Source: Kineosporia corallincola
GTDB lineage: Bacteria; Actinomycetota; Actinomycetes; Actinomycetales; Kineosporiaceae
Length of the DNA: 64,000 nucleotides
Direction: 5' to 3'
Assembly (NCBI RefSeq): GCF_018499875.1
Contig: NZ_JAHBAY010000010.1
Location: 270,383 to 334,382 of the forward strand
In this document: positions 34,407 to 44,160 of the stretch, piece by piece
Position numbering within the stretch: the stretch's first letter is position 1
How the letters are laid out: each line of letters opens with the position of its first letter
Translations under genes and position numbers: made by a program
The notes under the pieces: model-generated
What the model saw: only the letters and a program-made list of their open reading frames with translations
Database searches by the model: none
What the model was told of the DNA's origin: nothing

Positions 34407-35228
34407 ATGCACGCCTTCCTGCTGCTGGTGCACACCGATCCCGCCCTGTGCGGCCTGCTGACCGGACGGCTGGCCGTCACCGGGCCGGTGTTCGTGCACG
34501 TGGACGCCCGCGCCGACGAGGATCCGTTCCGGAAGGCCTGCCCCCAGGCGGTTTTCGTGCAGAACCGGGTGCGGGTTCGGTGGGGCGGCTGGGGGCAGAC
34601 CGAGGCCACGCTGCGGCTGATCGAGACCGCCCTGACCGAGCCGGAGGTGCGCCGGGTCTCGCTGCTCAGCGGCCAGCACTACCCGATCGTGCCGGACGCG
34701 CGGCTGACGCCCGGCCCGCTGACCGACCGGATCGCCGCCCTCCCGGCCCCCGACCCGGCCCGGGGAAAACCGGAGAGCCGTTTCACCGAGCGCTTTCTCG
34801 CGGCCGGGCGGCCCGGGTCGGCGAGCGCGGTGCTGGCCGCCGGGATCGGCCGGCGGCTGCCCGCCCTCGACCCGGCCCAGGCCCTGGGCGGGCGCAGGCT
34901 GTTCGCCGGGTCGCCGTACTTCTCGCTGACCCGCTCCACCGCCGCCCAGGTGGTGGCGGCCGCCCGCACCGATGCCGCACTGCGCCGCTACTTCCGTGCC
35001 GTGGTCTCCTCGGACGAGGCGTTCTTCCACACCGTCGTCGGCAACCTCGACGGCGTGCACCTCGACACCCGCGGCACCACCTACGCCACCTGGTCCGGTG
35101 GGCGACATCCGCAGCCGCTGACGCCGGGCGACCTGGAACCGGCCGCCGCCGAGGGCTTTCTCTACGCCCGCAAGTTCAGCTCCGCCGATCAGGCTCTGCT
35201 GCACGCGGCGCAGGCGCTGGCCGAATAG
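34407..35228 (+). CDS. core-2/I-branching-like (GT14) glycosyltransferase
   Basis: The 273-residue protein resembles bacterial GT14 enzymes that transfer N-acetylglucosamine or xylose to form branches. It begins MHAFLLLVHTDPA and carries VFVHVDARADEDPF, VSLLSGQHYPI and a late AVVSSDEAFFHTVV with the acidic pair. An AGGGG lies just before the ATG at 34407. It has no membrane segment. It overlaps the convergent metal-dependent hydrolase-like gene by 53 bases at the 3' ends. Confidence 0.8.
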   Translation: MHAFLLLVHTDPALCGLLTGRLAVTGPVFVHVDARADEDPFRKACPQAVFVQNRVRVRWGGWGQTEATLRLIETALTEPEVRRVSLLSGQHYPIVPDARLTPGPLTDRIAALPAPDPARGKPESRFTERFLAAGRPGSASAVLAAGIGRRLPALDPAQALGGRRLFAGSPYFSLTRSTAAQVVAAARTDAALRRYFRAVVSSDEAFFHTVVGNLDGVHLDTRGTTYATWSGGRHPQPLTPGDLEPAAAEGFLYARKFSSADQALLHAAQALAE

Positions 35229-35781
35229 ACGGCGGGGTGGACCGGACCGCCCCGGCCAGCCTGGGCACGAGTGCCAGTGCCAGCAGCACGCCCAGGTAGA
35301 GGCCGTGCGGAACGCTCACCCCGGCGCCGCTGAACGGCCAGAACAGCGACACCGGCGCGGTGCCCAGATCGCGCAGCAGGTGCCCGGTCACGCCGATCGC
35401 CGCGCCCGCGGCCAGCCGTGACCACCGGCCCGGCGACAGCACCGCGACGGCCAGCAGCACCACCGGCGTGACCAGGGAGTGCGGGTAGGGGCGGGCGGTG
35501 CCGGCGGTGAGCAGGTCGGTGCCCAGCGACATCGGCAGATGGTCCAGATCGATCAGGTTTCCCGAGACCAGGAGCCCCGCGCTGAAATACACTCCGAGGT
35601 GGCGCCCCGGAACCGCGGCGGCCACCGCGAGCAGCACCACGACCGAGGTGAGGAAGTGGGCCGGCTCGTCGACGAGGCCGAGCACGAAGTACGACGGGGC
35701 ACGCCGTAGCAGCACGTCGGCGACGACGACGGCGAGCCAGCAGCACACCGGGAGCCACCACAGACGTCTGTCGGAGAGCAT
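35176..35781 (-). CDS. DUF457-like membrane-bound hydrolase family protein
   Basis: The 201-residue protein has about five hydrophobic segments. LIDLDHLPMSLG, YPHSLVTPV and GHLLRDLGTAP carry the His/Asp pattern of the LexA-binding inner-membrane putative hydrolase (YdjM/DUF457) family. The function is unknown. It overlaps the GT14 gene tail-to-tail and is divergent from the GH26-like gene. Confidence 0.7.
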   Translation of the reverse strand: MLSDRRLWWLPVCCWLAVVVADVLLRRAPSYFVLGLVDEPAHFLTSVVVLLAVAAAVPGRHLGVYFSAGLLVSGNLIDLDHLPMSLGTDLLTAGTARPYPHSLVTPVVLLAVAVLSPGRWSRLAAGAAIGVTGHLLRDLGTAPVSLFWPFSGAGVSVPHGLYLGVLLALALVPRLAGAVRSTPPSIRPAPAPRAAEPDRRS

Positions 35782-35793
35782 GGGACCAGCCTA

Positions 35794-36771
35794 ATGCAGC
35801 CAGCCCGCACCGCCCTGCTGGTTGCCCTTGTCCTGACGCTGGTTTCGTGCGCCTCACCGAAAGCGCCGGTGCCCACGACGAACTGCGTGTACACCGCGCA
35901 CAGCCTGGAACGGCTGGTCACGTTCGAGCGGAACCTGGGCCGCTCGCTGGACTGCGTGCTGGTGTTCAACGACGCGATGGACAGCTGGGAGGGCATCACC
36001 GACCCCTGGTTCATCGGCACGCGCGACCCCGACCACGCCTGGGCGGCCTGGGCCGCGGGGGTGCCCGGCCGCACCCTGGTGATCGGCCAGGGGCTGGTGC
36101 CCACCGGCAGCCCGGCCGACTGGCGCGCCCGGGGTGCCCGGGGCGAATACGACCAGCACTTCCGGCTTCTCGGGCAGCGGCTGGTGGCGGCCGGTCTGGG
36201 GTCGTCGGTGATCCGGCTCGGGCACGAGGCCAACGGCACCTGGTTCTTCGGCAACATCGGCGACACCGATCAGGACCACCGCGACTGGGCCGCGTACTGG
36301 GCCCGGGCGGCGAACATCCTGCACGCCACCCCGGGCGCGAACTTCCGCCTGGACTGGACGGTCAGCTCCGGGCAGAGGGCCGTGCCGCTCGCCTCCTGGT
36401 ACCCCGGCGACGACGCGGTGGACGTGATCGGCATCGACCAGTACGACACCGCGCCGGAGTGGGTGGGCCAGGAACCGCGGGCCCGCTGGGACTTCCAGCG
36501 CACCCAGGCCGGCGGCCCGCAGAGCGTGCTGGCGTTCGCCCGCAGCCGCGGCAAGCCGGTCAGCGTGCCGGAGTGGGGCCCTCTGCCGGACGACCCCTAC
36601 GGCGGCGGCGACAACACCTACTACGTCACCCGGATGACCAGCCTGTTCGACACCGAGAACGTGGTGTACCAGGGGTTCTGGGACAAGACCGGGAACGGGC
36701 GGACGACGGCGTCAGAGCTGGCCCCGCAGGCGTTCGCCGTGTACCGGGACTGGCTGCTGAGCCGGCCCTAG
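35794..36771 (+). CDS. GH26-like beta-mannanase family lipoprotein
   Basis: The 325-residue protein has a lipobox signal (LTLVSCAS, Cys about residue 19), so it is probably a surface lipoprotein. The catalytic acid/base glutamate is in SVIRLGHEANGTWF and the nucleophile glutamate in PVSVPEWGPLPDD, as in clan GH-A family 26. It would hydrolyse a beta-mannan or related glycan. Start ATG 35794 has no clear ribosome site. Its stop overlaps the end of the convergent polysaccharide operon by four bases, which suggests a role in trimming the polymer made there. Confidence 0.85.
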   Translation: MQPARTALLVALVLTLVSCASPKAPVPTTNCVYTAHSLERLVTFERNLGRSLDCVLVFNDAMDSWEGITDPWFIGTRDPDHAWAAWAAGVPGRTLVIGQGLVPTGSPADWRARGARGEYDQHFRLLGQRLVAAGLGSSVIRLGHEANGTWFFGNIGDTDQDHRDWAAYWARAANILHATPGANFRLDWTVSSGQRAVPLASWYPGDDAVDVIGIDQYDTAPEWVGQEPRARWDFQRTQAGGPQSVLAFARSRGKPVSVPEWGPLPDDPYGGGDNTYYVTRMTSLFDTENVVYQGFWDKTGNGRTTASELAPQAFAVYRDWLLSRP

Positions 36772-37430
36772 TGTTTCCACGAAACGTCTTTCGACACCGC
36801 CCGGGCCGGTACCCCGTGCACCAGGGTGCCCGGGCCGAACCGGCCGGTGACCACGGCCGAGGCCCCGGCCACGCAGTGGTCGCCCAGTTCGGCGCCTTTC
36901 AGCACGGTCGCCCCGGTGCCCAGCCAGCAGTGGTCCCCGATGACGACGGGGGCGTGACGCGGCTGCTCCACGCCGTCCTTCAGCAGGGCGTGCACGTCGC
37001 TGTCGAGAATCCGCACGCCCCAGGAGATCGCGCAGTCCGCGCCGATCTCCACCCGGTGGTCGCAGTGCACGGTGGCGCCGTCGTTGACGAAGGTGCCCGC
37101 CCCCACCGACAGGTGCGCGTCGTAGCCCAGGTGCACCGTGGTGCCGCGCATGAACTGCACCCGCCCGCCGAGCGTCAGCCGCGAGCGCGGGCGCATGCGC
37201 AGCACCGCACCGGGCGTGGAGTCGTGGGCCATGCCGATCACCAGCATCCAGCCGGGCGGCCCCTCGACCCGGGCGGTGCGGTGGATCCGGATGCGGCTGC
37301 CGCGCCCGGCCAGCACCCGGCCGCGCAGCCGCCACGAGTACCACAGCGACCGGGTCACCGAGACCCGGGCGAGCAGCTCGGTGTAGGCCGACAACGGCAG
37401 CGGATAGCGCGCGCCGAGAACAGGTTTCAC
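36768..37430 (-). CDS. LbH acyltransferase of the polysaccharide operon
   Basis: The 220-residue protein is a left-handed beta-helix acyltransferase (hexapeptide repeats from about residue 85; DHRVEIGADCAISWGV, VVIGDHCWLGTGATVLKGAELGDHCVAGASAVVTG). It would acetylate a sugar or glycan at the cytoplasmic side. It is the last gene of the minus-strand operon and its ATG overlaps the stop of the flippase fusion by four bases. Confidence 0.9.
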   Translation of the reverse strand: MKPVLGARYPLPLSAYTELLARVSVTRSLWYSWRLRGRVLAGRGSRIRIHRTARVEGPPGWMLVIGMAHDSTPGAVLRMRPRSRLTLGGRVQFMRGTTVHLGYDAHLSVGAGTFVNDGATVHCDHRVEIGADCAISWGVRILDSDVHALLKDGVEQPRHAPVVIGDHCWLGTGATVLKGAELGDHCVAGASAVVTGRFGPGTLVHGVPARAVSKDVSWKH

Positions 37431-39838
37431 GTCGTCCCCCCGGCAGGTGCGGTGAAGCGCCGTTCGACGGCGGCGAAGAACACGGTGGCCACCGCGACAC
37501 CGGCCGCCAGGCCGCCGGCCAGTTCCAGGCCGAGCCGTCCGGTCTCACCCAGGTGCAGCGGCACGACGGCCAGCCGCCACACCGCCTCGACCACCACCGC
37601 GTGGGTCAGGTAGAGGCTGTACGAGATCGCGCCGAGGAACAGCAGCACCGGTGTCTCCAGGGCCCGGCGCAGCAGGGCGAACGACCCCTCGGCCATCCGG
37701 GCCAGCACGGCGGCGACCGGCGGGCCGAACCACAGCCCGTGCACGGGCGACAGCGGCCCGGCCTGCCCGGCGACCGTGACCACCGTGGCCGCCCCGGCAC
37801 CCGTGAGAGTGACCAGCGTCAGCCCCTGTTCGCGGGCCCGGCGCTGCGAGGACGTCTCGGCCACCGCCGCCCGGGCACTGATCAGCCCGAGCAGGAACAG
37901 CACGGAGAAGGTCGGGTGCAGGTTCCCGGCCCAGGACGTGCCGGGTAGCAGGGTGGCCAGGGAGAGAGCCGTGAGCGCGGCGACCAGCACCGGCAGGCCC
38001 CGCTGCGGGAGCAGGAGCACCAGCGGGAACAGGAACAGGTAGATGTGCCACTCCACGGCCAGCGACCAGAACGCGGTGCTGCCCGCCGGCCCGGCCCACC
38101 AGAGGTCCTGCACCAGCAGGGCGTGCGACAGCACACCGCCGGGCCGCACCGGCACGGCGCCGTCCCACAGGGTCCCCACCGGCCGCGCCAGCAGCGTGGC
38201 CCCGATCCCGGCCGACACGGCCAGCGCCACCCAGTAGGTGGGCACGACCCGCCGGAACCGCCGCCGCAGGAAGTCACCCGGGCCGCCCGGCCAGCGTCCG
38301 TCGTGCCGCCACAGGGGCAGGCCCAGCGAGAAGCCGGACACCACGATGAAGATCGCCACGGCGTAGTAGCCCAGCCCGAGCCACGCCGTGGCCAGGGCCG
38401 GCCCGGCCAGGTGCTCCCGGGCGTGGGGATAGACGGTGCTCCAGGCGTGCGACAGCACGACGAACGCGGCGGCGCCGCCGCGCAGGCCGTCGAGGAACCG
38501 CAGCCGGCCTCCTCGTCGTCCATGGTTGGAAGGGTTTTCGGGTTTCTTGCGGCTGATCAGGTAGTAGGTGACCACGCCGATCGCCACCGACGCGGCCTGC
38601 GCCGTCAGCCAGGCCTGCCCCACGGCGACCAGACCAGCGCCACCGCCGGAGGCGTGCGTGGCCGCCCAGCCGCAGAAGCCCAGCACCAGCACGGCGTTGA
38701 CGGCGTTGAGCAGCAGGAAGCTCCAGGCCCGGCCGAGGGAGTTGACGGCCACGTCGACCAGGTAGTTCAGGCCCGCGACCAGGGCACCCAGCGCCATCCA
38801 GCGCAGCGCCACGGTGCCGGCCGCCTCGTACTGCCGGCCGAAGAACCGCAGCAGCAGGTGACTGGCGGCCAGCGTGAACAGCGTGGCCGGGATCATCACC
38901 GCGTAGAGGGCGCGCGCGGCTTTGAGAATCGCCGCCCGGCGGTGGTCGGGGCGCGCCGACAGCTCCGCGAACAGGCTCTGCGACATGGTCGCGGGCACCA
39001 CGTTCAGCAGCCCGGTGAGCTGCATGATCACCCCGAAGAACGCGGCCTCCTCGGCGCCCAGCCGGTGCAGCACGATCAGCGGGGTGACCGTGGAGGGCAG
39101 GATGCCGAAGATCATCCCGGCGTGGTTGCCGAGCGAGAACGACCAGATGCCGGTGAGGGAACGGCGGCGCAGCCGGGCCGGGCCGTCCAGCCGGGGGATC
39201 AGCATGACCACGGCGATCAGGGTGGACGCGATCATCCCGGCCAGGTTGGCGACGGCCAGGTCGATCACGCTCACCTGCGGAACCAGGAACAGCGCGGCCA
39301 CTTTCACCAGGCCACCGGGAACGTTCTTGGCCACCAGCAGGTGGGTGGCGCGCAGCGCGACCGGCACGGCGTCGAGGGTGGTACCGACCGCGGTGAGCAC
39401 CACCGTGGCCACCGCCAGCGCGATGCCCGCGGCGGCGTGGTCGCGGGCCAGCGGCAGGGCCCACGAGCTGGGCAGCAGCACCAGACTCAGCACCAGGGAG
39501 CAGGCCGCGGTGACGGCCGTGGCGGTGAGCACCAGGGCGCGGGTTCCGGTGCGCTGCTGGAGGAACCGGATGATGCTGTTCGGCAGCCCCAGGCAGCTGG
39601 CGGTGCCGAGCAGCACCGAGGCGGAGATGGTGGACGACAGCAACCCCACCTCGGCGGGCGCGAACCGGCGCACGGCGATCAGCCAGAACACCGAGCCGAG
39701 CAGGGTGGCCGCCGCCGTGTTCACCATCAGCATCAGCGAGTTGCGGTAGAAGCTGTCGGTGAGGAACAGTTTCAGGCGGCTCACCGGAGGCGCGGGGGCC
39801 GCGGTGGGGGCGGTGGTGACCGGGGGCTCGACGGTCAT
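37427..39838 (-). CDS. Wzx-type flippase fused to acyltransferase-3 domain
   Basis: The 803-residue protein joins two membrane enzymes. Residues about 20-425 form a polysaccharide flippase of the MVF/Wzx type with about 12 segments (SLGNHAGMIFGILPSTVTPL). Residues about 440-795 form an acyltransferase-3 (OafA-like) domain, opening RFLDGLRGGAAAFVVLSHAW and including SLAVEWHIYLFLFPL and a late GAISYSLYLTHAVVVE. The frame is continuous with a charged linker (ISRKKPENPSNHGRRGG), so this looks like a true fusion of flipping and O-acylation. It overlaps the downstream LbH gene by four bases and starts one base after the GT4 gene stop. Confidence 0.88.
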   Translation of the reverse strand: MTVEPPVTTAPTAAPAPPVSRLKLFLTDSFYRNSLMLMVNTAAATLLGSVFWLIAVRRFAPAEVGLLSSTISASVLLGTASCLGLPNSIIRFLQQRTGTRALVLTATAVTAACSLVLSLVLLPSSWALPLARDHAAAGIALAVATVVLTAVGTTLDAVPVALRATHLLVAKNVPGGLVKVAALFLVPQVSVIDLAVANLAGMIASTLIAVVMLIPRLDGPARLRRRSLTGIWSFSLGNHAGMIFGILPSTVTPLIVLHRLGAEEAAFFGVIMQLTGLLNVVPATMSQSLFAELSARPDHRRAAILKAARALYAVMIPATLFTLAASHLLLRFFGRQYEAAGTVALRWMALGALVAGLNYLVDVAVNSLGRAWSFLLLNAVNAVLVLGFCGWAATHASGGGAGLVAVGQAWLTAQAASVAIGVVTYYLISRKKPENPSNHGRRGGRLRFLDGLRGGAAAFVVLSHAWSTVYPHAREHLAGPALATAWLGLGYYAVAIFIVVSGFSLGLPLWRHDGRWPGGPGDFLRRRFRRVVPTYWVALAVSAGIGATLLARPVGTLWDGAVPVRPGGVLSHALLVQDLWWAGPAGSTAFWSLAVEWHIYLFLFPLVLLLPQRGLPVLVAALTALSLATLLPGTSWAGNLHPTFSVLFLLGLISARAAVAETSSQRRAREQGLTLVTLTGAGAATVVTVAGQAGPLSPVHGLWFGPPVAAVLARMAEGSFALLRRALETPVLLFLGAISYSLYLTHAVVVEAVWRLAVVPLHLGETGRLGLELAGGLAAGVAVATVFFAAVERRFTAPAGGTT

Positions 39839-39839
39839 C

Positions 39840-40976
39840 TCAGCTCACCCCCGAGGTGGCGGGAACGCCGGTGGGGGAGAGGATCTCACGGTAGAGCGCG
39901 GCGGTGCGGCGGGCCGCCTCGGCCCAGGTCGAGTCGGTCCCGGCCGGTCGCCCCCGCTCGCCCATGACCTCCAGATCACGCACGGACGTCGAACAGGCCC
40001 GTTCCAGCGCGTCCGCCAGACCGGTCCGCACCGCCGGGTCGTAGCGCAGGCAGGCGTCGCCGGGCACCGACCGCAGGGCCGGGAGGTCGGGCAGCAGCAG
40101 GGGTTTCGCGAACGAGCGGGCCAGCACCACGGTGCCCCGGGTGGTGGCGGTGCGGAACGGCAGGGTGAGCAGGTCGGCCGCCACCAGGAGGTCGCCCACC
40201 TCGTCGTCCGGCACGAAACCCAGCCGGGCCACGATCTTTCCGGGATGCGCGCGGGCGGCGGAGCGGACGGTCGCCTCCAGGGCCGGGTCGGTGCAGCGGC
40301 CGGCGATCACCAGCCGGGTGCCCGCGGTCAGGCCGGGCCGCTCCCGGCACAGCCGGGCCCACGCCGCCACCAGCTCGGGCACCCCCTTGTCCGCGGTGAC
40401 GGCGCCGAAGAACAGCAGAACCCGTTCGCCGGACGGGATGGCGAGACGTTCCCGGGCCTGCTGCCGGGTGCCCCGGGGGAGGTACCAGCCGGCGTAGTCG
40501 CCGTGCGGCGCCACCGTGACCGGCGGCAGGTGCGGGTGCAGCTGCCGCAGCCGGGGCACCACCACCGGGTCGTGCACGATCACCCCGTCGGCGTGGCGCA
40601 GCACCAGCGCCCGGGCCTGCCGGTCGTTCCAGAACACCCGGTCGTGCGGCAGCACGTTGTGGGCGGTCCAGACCAGCCGCAGCCCGATCAGCCGGCTCCA
40701 CCACAGCACCGCCGCGAACCAGCCCTGCATCACCAGCCGGAGCACGGCGAGCCGGCCGGCGTAGGGCAGGGCGAAGTCGAAGACCCAGTGCAGGTGCAGG
40801 ATCCGGGCGCCGCGCAGCCGGGCCCGCAGCAGGCCGGCCGGCAGCAGCAGCAGGTTCAGCGTCTTCGACGGTGTCGGCATGGCCACGTAGGCCGGCGTCA
40901 CGTCCTCGTTGCGCAGCTGGGCGTGCAGCAGTTCCTGGTAGGGGTTGGGGTCACGGGGGAACACCGCCACCCTCAT
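39840..40976 (-). CDS. GT4 glycosyltransferase
   Basis: The 378-residue protein has a GT-B fold. It has an N-terminal acceptor domain and a C-terminal donor domain with LLFFGAVTADKGVPELVAAW and an acidic region in LLTLPFRTATTRGT. It probably adds a sugar to the growing polysaccharide on the cytoplasmic face. ATG at 40976 overlaps the stop of the next GT2 gene by four bases, and its stop is one base before the flippase start. Confidence 0.9.
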   Translation of the reverse strand: MRVAVFPRDPNPYQELLHAQLRNEDVTPAYVAMPTPSKTLNLLLLPAGLLRARLRGARILHLHWVFDFALPYAGRLAVLRLVMQGWFAAVLWWSRLIGLRLVWTAHNVLPHDRVFWNDRQARALVLRHADGVIVHDPVVVPRLRQLHPHLPPVTVAPHGDYAGWYLPRGTRQQARERLAIPSGERVLLFFGAVTADKGVPELVAAWARLCRERPGLTAGTRLVIAGRCTDPALEATVRSAARAHPGKIVARLGFVPDDEVGDLLVAADLLTLPFRTATTRGTVVLARSFAKPLLLPDLPALRSVPGDACLRYDPAVRTGLADALERACSTSVRDLEVMGERGRPAGTDSTWAEAARRTAALYREILSPTGVPATSGVS

Positions 40977-41839
40977 GAGGCCAGGCCCACCAGGAAGCCG
41001 AGAGCGCCCGCGCCGTAGGTCAGATGATCGGCCATGGTGCGGAACGGGTGTGCCCGGCGGTTGCGCCACAGCGGGATCAGCAGCAGCAGCGGGTAGAACG
41101 GGAAGAACAGGGTGAGCGGAAGACCGAGCAGGAACACCGGGTAGGCGGCCAGGATCGGGTCGCGGCGCGGCAGCTGTGACAGCCGGTTCAGGTGCTTGCG
41201 GTACAGCCGGGCGCGGCCCGCGCCGTAGTACCAGGCCCGCTTGGTCTGCCGCCGGGTGCCGCCCCAGTCCACCAGCACCAGCGCACCGGCGACCATCAGG
41301 ATGCGGTGCCCCAGATCCCGGACCCGCCAGCAGAAGTCGATGTCGGACGAGTACGAGAAGGCCTCGTCGAAGCCGCCGACCGCGTCGAACGCCGCCCGGC
41401 TGAAGGCCATGTTCAGGGTCGGGGCCTCCTCGATGTAGCCGTCCGAGAACTGCTGCACGTCGTACACACTCGTGCCCCGGCTGGTGTAGGCCCCCACGGT
41501 GACCGTCTCGGCGCCCGACCGGATCGGCGTGACCAGGGCGTCGAGCCAGCCGGGGGTGGGCAGGCAGCCGGCGTCGATGAAGACCACGATGTCGCTCTTC
41601 GCCGTCCGGACACCGAGGTTGCGCTGTTCGGGGATGGTGACCCGCTTGGCGCCGGTGGGCTCGAAGCGAACCCACGTCACCGCGGGGAACTGCTCCTGGA
41701 TGTCGTCGAGCACCCCGTCCGAGGAGTCCACCACGACGGTCTCGTGGGTCAGTTCCGTGTCGAGACGCCCCAGCGCGTCGAGGGTCTCGGTGAGACCCCG
41801 CTCGTTCTTGCTGATGATGACGATCGAGACAGCGCTCAC
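40973..41839 (-). CDS. GT2 glycosyltransferase
   Basis: The 288-residue protein has a GT-A fold: VSIVIISKNERGLTETLDAL, a nucleotide-binding VVDSSDG, an IVFIDAGCLPTPGW metal region and a YSSDIDFCWRVRDLGH acceptor segment, followed by two C-terminal hydrophobic segments. GTG at 41839 forms a GTGA overlap with the DUF2206-like gene stop. It adds a sugar in the polysaccharide pathway; the donor is unknown. Confidence 0.92.
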   Translation of the reverse strand: MSAVSIVIISKNERGLTETLDALGRLDTELTHETVVVDSSDGVLDDIQEQFPAVTWVRFEPTGAKRVTIPEQRNLGVRTAKSDIVVFIDAGCLPTPGWLDALVTPIRSGAETVTVGAYTSRGTSVYDVQQFSDGYIEEAPTLNMAFSRAAFDAVGGFDEAFSYSSDIDFCWRVRDLGHRILMVAGALVLVDWGGTRRQTKRAWYYGAGRARLYRKHLNRLSQLPRRDPILAAYPVFLLGLPLTLFFPFYPLLLLIPLWRNRRAHPFRTMADHLTYGAGALGFLVGLAS

Positions 41840-44160
41840 GAGTAGACCCTCGCCCATCCAGTGTCGAAGACCAGTGGCTTGTAGATGTTCAGGAACGTCG
41901 CCGGGAACTCGTAGGTGGACGACATGGTGCTGTCCGGGGTGGTGCCGCGGGCCCGGCCGTCGACGATGTTGCTGGTGGTGGCGAAGACGAATCCACGCGC
42001 GTCGATGGTGCCGGGGGTCAGGTCGCCGAACACGCCGGTGTGGTCGGCGTACTCGTTGGCCTGGACGATCAGCGAGCCGTAGCGGTCGGCGAACACCGTG
42101 GACCCCTGGAACCGGTGCGCCCGCAGCCACTGCGCGGCGGCGATGTCCTGGTCGGTGGTGGTGAACCGCTCCGCGTACTCCCCGCTGCGCGACAGATTGC
42201 CGGGGGAACCGCCCTCCAGCCGCGACCCCAGCGCGGAGGCGTCGAGGAAGACGACGGTCAGCAGGCCGGCCGCGACCAGGCCGGGCACCACCCGGCCGGG
42301 ACGCAGCGGGATCCGGGCCAGCAGGCTCCGCACCCGGTGCCACAGCCGCGACCCGGCCAGCCCGAGCGGCACCACCAGCAGGGCGCCGGTCTGGAGGGCC
42401 AGGCGTTCCGGGTTGTACTGCGACGAGGCCGAGCCGCTCAGCCGGATCATCACGGTGATCGCGAAAACGCCCAGCAGGAGCGCCACCAGGTGGGGGTCGA
42501 GGCGCCGGCGCAGCGCCAGCCAGGCCGCCAGCAGACAGCCCACGCCGATGGCCAGGTTGGTGCCCTGCCGGATCAGCAGGGTGGCCAGGTAGCGCGGCCC
42601 GGACAGGGCCGGCAGCAGGGCCTCGGCGCCCGGCGCGCTCGACGCCACCGCCGGGAAGCGCTGCTGCGCGGACTCCGGGTAGGACAGCAGCCACGGGTAC
42701 TTCTGCGCGTAGACCGCGGCCGCCTCGTCGAAGTAGACACGTGGCTCCACGGCCCGGGTCAGGTTGCCCGACAGCCAGCGCTCCGCCAGCGAGCCGCCCT
42801 GGTTGGGCAGCACCTGGGCGCCGTCCTCGCTGACGTCCTGGGCGAAGATCAGGATGTTGCGGGTGGACTGGGTGATCCCGAGCGTCCAGGTGGCGCAGAC
42901 CGCCACGAGCAGCGCGACCACCGGCAGGGTGAGCACCTGCCCGCCCAGCCGTTCGCCCCGCATCAGCCGCAGCACCGCCAGCAGCACCTGGCCCAGCACC
43001 ATGGCGGCCAGCGCCACGTAGGCGGTGGAGTAGTGGCTGACCACCAGGCCCGCCCCGAGCACCACTACCAGCACCTGGCTGCCGCGCCGGTGGGCCGGGC
43101 CGGGGCCCTGCGGGCCGAACGCCGCCAGCAGCAGCCCGGCGAACAGCAGCAGCCCGATCTCCTGCCGGGCCAGCGCGGGCATCTGGCTGGCGAAACTGCC
43201 GCTCAGGAACACCAGTCCGGTGGCGGTGACCGCGGCCAGGGGCGACAGCCAGCGGCGCGCGAACTCCAGGATCGCCACCGGGTAGAGCGCGAACAGCATC
43301 GGCACCACGAGCTTGAACACGGTGAGCCCGGACAGTCCGGTGACCTGGGTGAGCAGCGTCGGCAGCGCGTTGATGCTGAGCATCGCCATGTAGGAGTCGC
43401 CGTCCAGCGGCGACCAGCGCAGGGCGTCGGAGGTCTGGGTGAAGGTGGCGTACTCCTGCTGGATGTCATAGCCGTACAGGCCCGCCGAGCGCAGCGAGAA
43501 CGACCACAGCAGGGTCAGGGCCACACAGTAGACGGCGAGGGCGACGCCGTCCTGGGGGCCGTCCGTGCGTGAGCGCAGCAGCACCCACAGCAGCACCGCC
43601 CCGGCCGCCACCAGGCAGGCCAGGATGCCGAGGGCGCTGCCGCCGGCCTGGAGCACCTCCACCGAGGCGGCGGTCGCGACCGGCAGCAGGGCCAGCGCCC
43701 AGAACCCGCGCACCCGTTGCGGAAGCGTGGGCGTGAGCGGGTTGCCGCGCAGCACGGCGACGCCGGCCAGCAGGGCGGTGAGCGCGTCGACGCCCAGCAC
43801 CATCGGCCAGGTGGACAGCGGCCTGGTCTCGCCGGCCGCCGGGGCCAGCACCTGCACCAGCAGGATGACGGCGTACAGACCGCTCAGGCTCGCGCCCACG
43901 GTGAGCACCAGCCGCCGGGCGGCGCCGGAGGGTTCCAGCCCCAGCGCCTTGAGCAGCAGGGTGCCGGGCACCAGGAGCAGGTAGAGCGTGGCGAAGAGGG
44001 TGGCCGTGCCGTTGTGCCGGCCCAGCACCGCGAGGTGGAACAGGGGGACGACGAACAGCAACCAGGCACCCCCGGCCCCGTGCCGGTTCCCGACGCTCGT
44101 CCGGGGAGGGGCCTGTGCGGCGGGCTCTTTCACGGCGAGCTCATCCACAGCTCGGCCCAC
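41836..44160 (-). CDS. DUF2206-like multi-pass membrane protein (GT39/polymerase-like)
   Basis: The 774-residue protein has about 13 hydrophobic segments and a large C-terminal extracytoplasmic part. YGYDIQQEYATFTQTSDALR, followed by SYMAMLSINALPTLLTQVTG, matches the DUF2206 signature, better known in archaea and cyanobacteria. It may be a lipid-linked-sugar glycosyltransferase or a polymerase. The start is ambiguous among in-frame GTGs (44160, 44148, 44133). It overlaps the DUF1616-like gene upstream and the GT2 gene downstream. Confidence 0.75.
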   Translation of the reverse strand: MGRAVDELAVKEPAAQAPPRTSVGNRHGAGGAWLLFVVPLFHLAVLGRHNGTATLFATLYLLLVPGTLLLKALGLEPSGAARRLVLTVGASLSGLYAVILLVQVLAPAAGETRPLSTWPMVLGVDALTALLAGVAVLRGNPLTPTLPQRVRGFWALALLPVATAASVEVLQAGGSALGILACLVAAGAVLLWVLLRSRTDGPQDGVALAVYCVALTLLWSFSLRSAGLYGYDIQQEYATFTQTSDALRWSPLDGDSYMAMLSINALPTLLTQVTGLSGLTVFKLVVPMLFALYPVAILEFARRWLSPLAAVTATGLVFLSGSFASQMPALARQEIGLLLFAGLLLAAFGPQGPGPAHRRGSQVLVVVLGAGLVVSHYSTAYVALAAMVLGQVLLAVLRLMRGERLGGQVLTLPVVALLVAVCATWTLGITQSTRNILIFAQDVSEDGAQVLPNQGGSLAERWLSGNLTRAVEPRVYFDEAAAVYAQKYPWLLSYPESAQQRFPAVASSAPGAEALLPALSGPRYLATLLIRQGTNLAIGVGCLLAAWLALRRRLDPHLVALLLGVFAITVMIRLSGSASSQYNPERLALQTGALLVVPLGLAGSRLWHRVRSLLARIPLRPGRVVPGLVAAGLLTVVFLDASALGSRLEGGSPGNLSRSGEYAERFTTTDQDIAAAQWLRAHRFQGSTVFADRYGSLIVQANEYADHTGVFGDLTPGTIDARGFVFATTSNIVDGRARGTTPDSTMSSTYEFPATFLNIYKPLVFDTGWARVYS

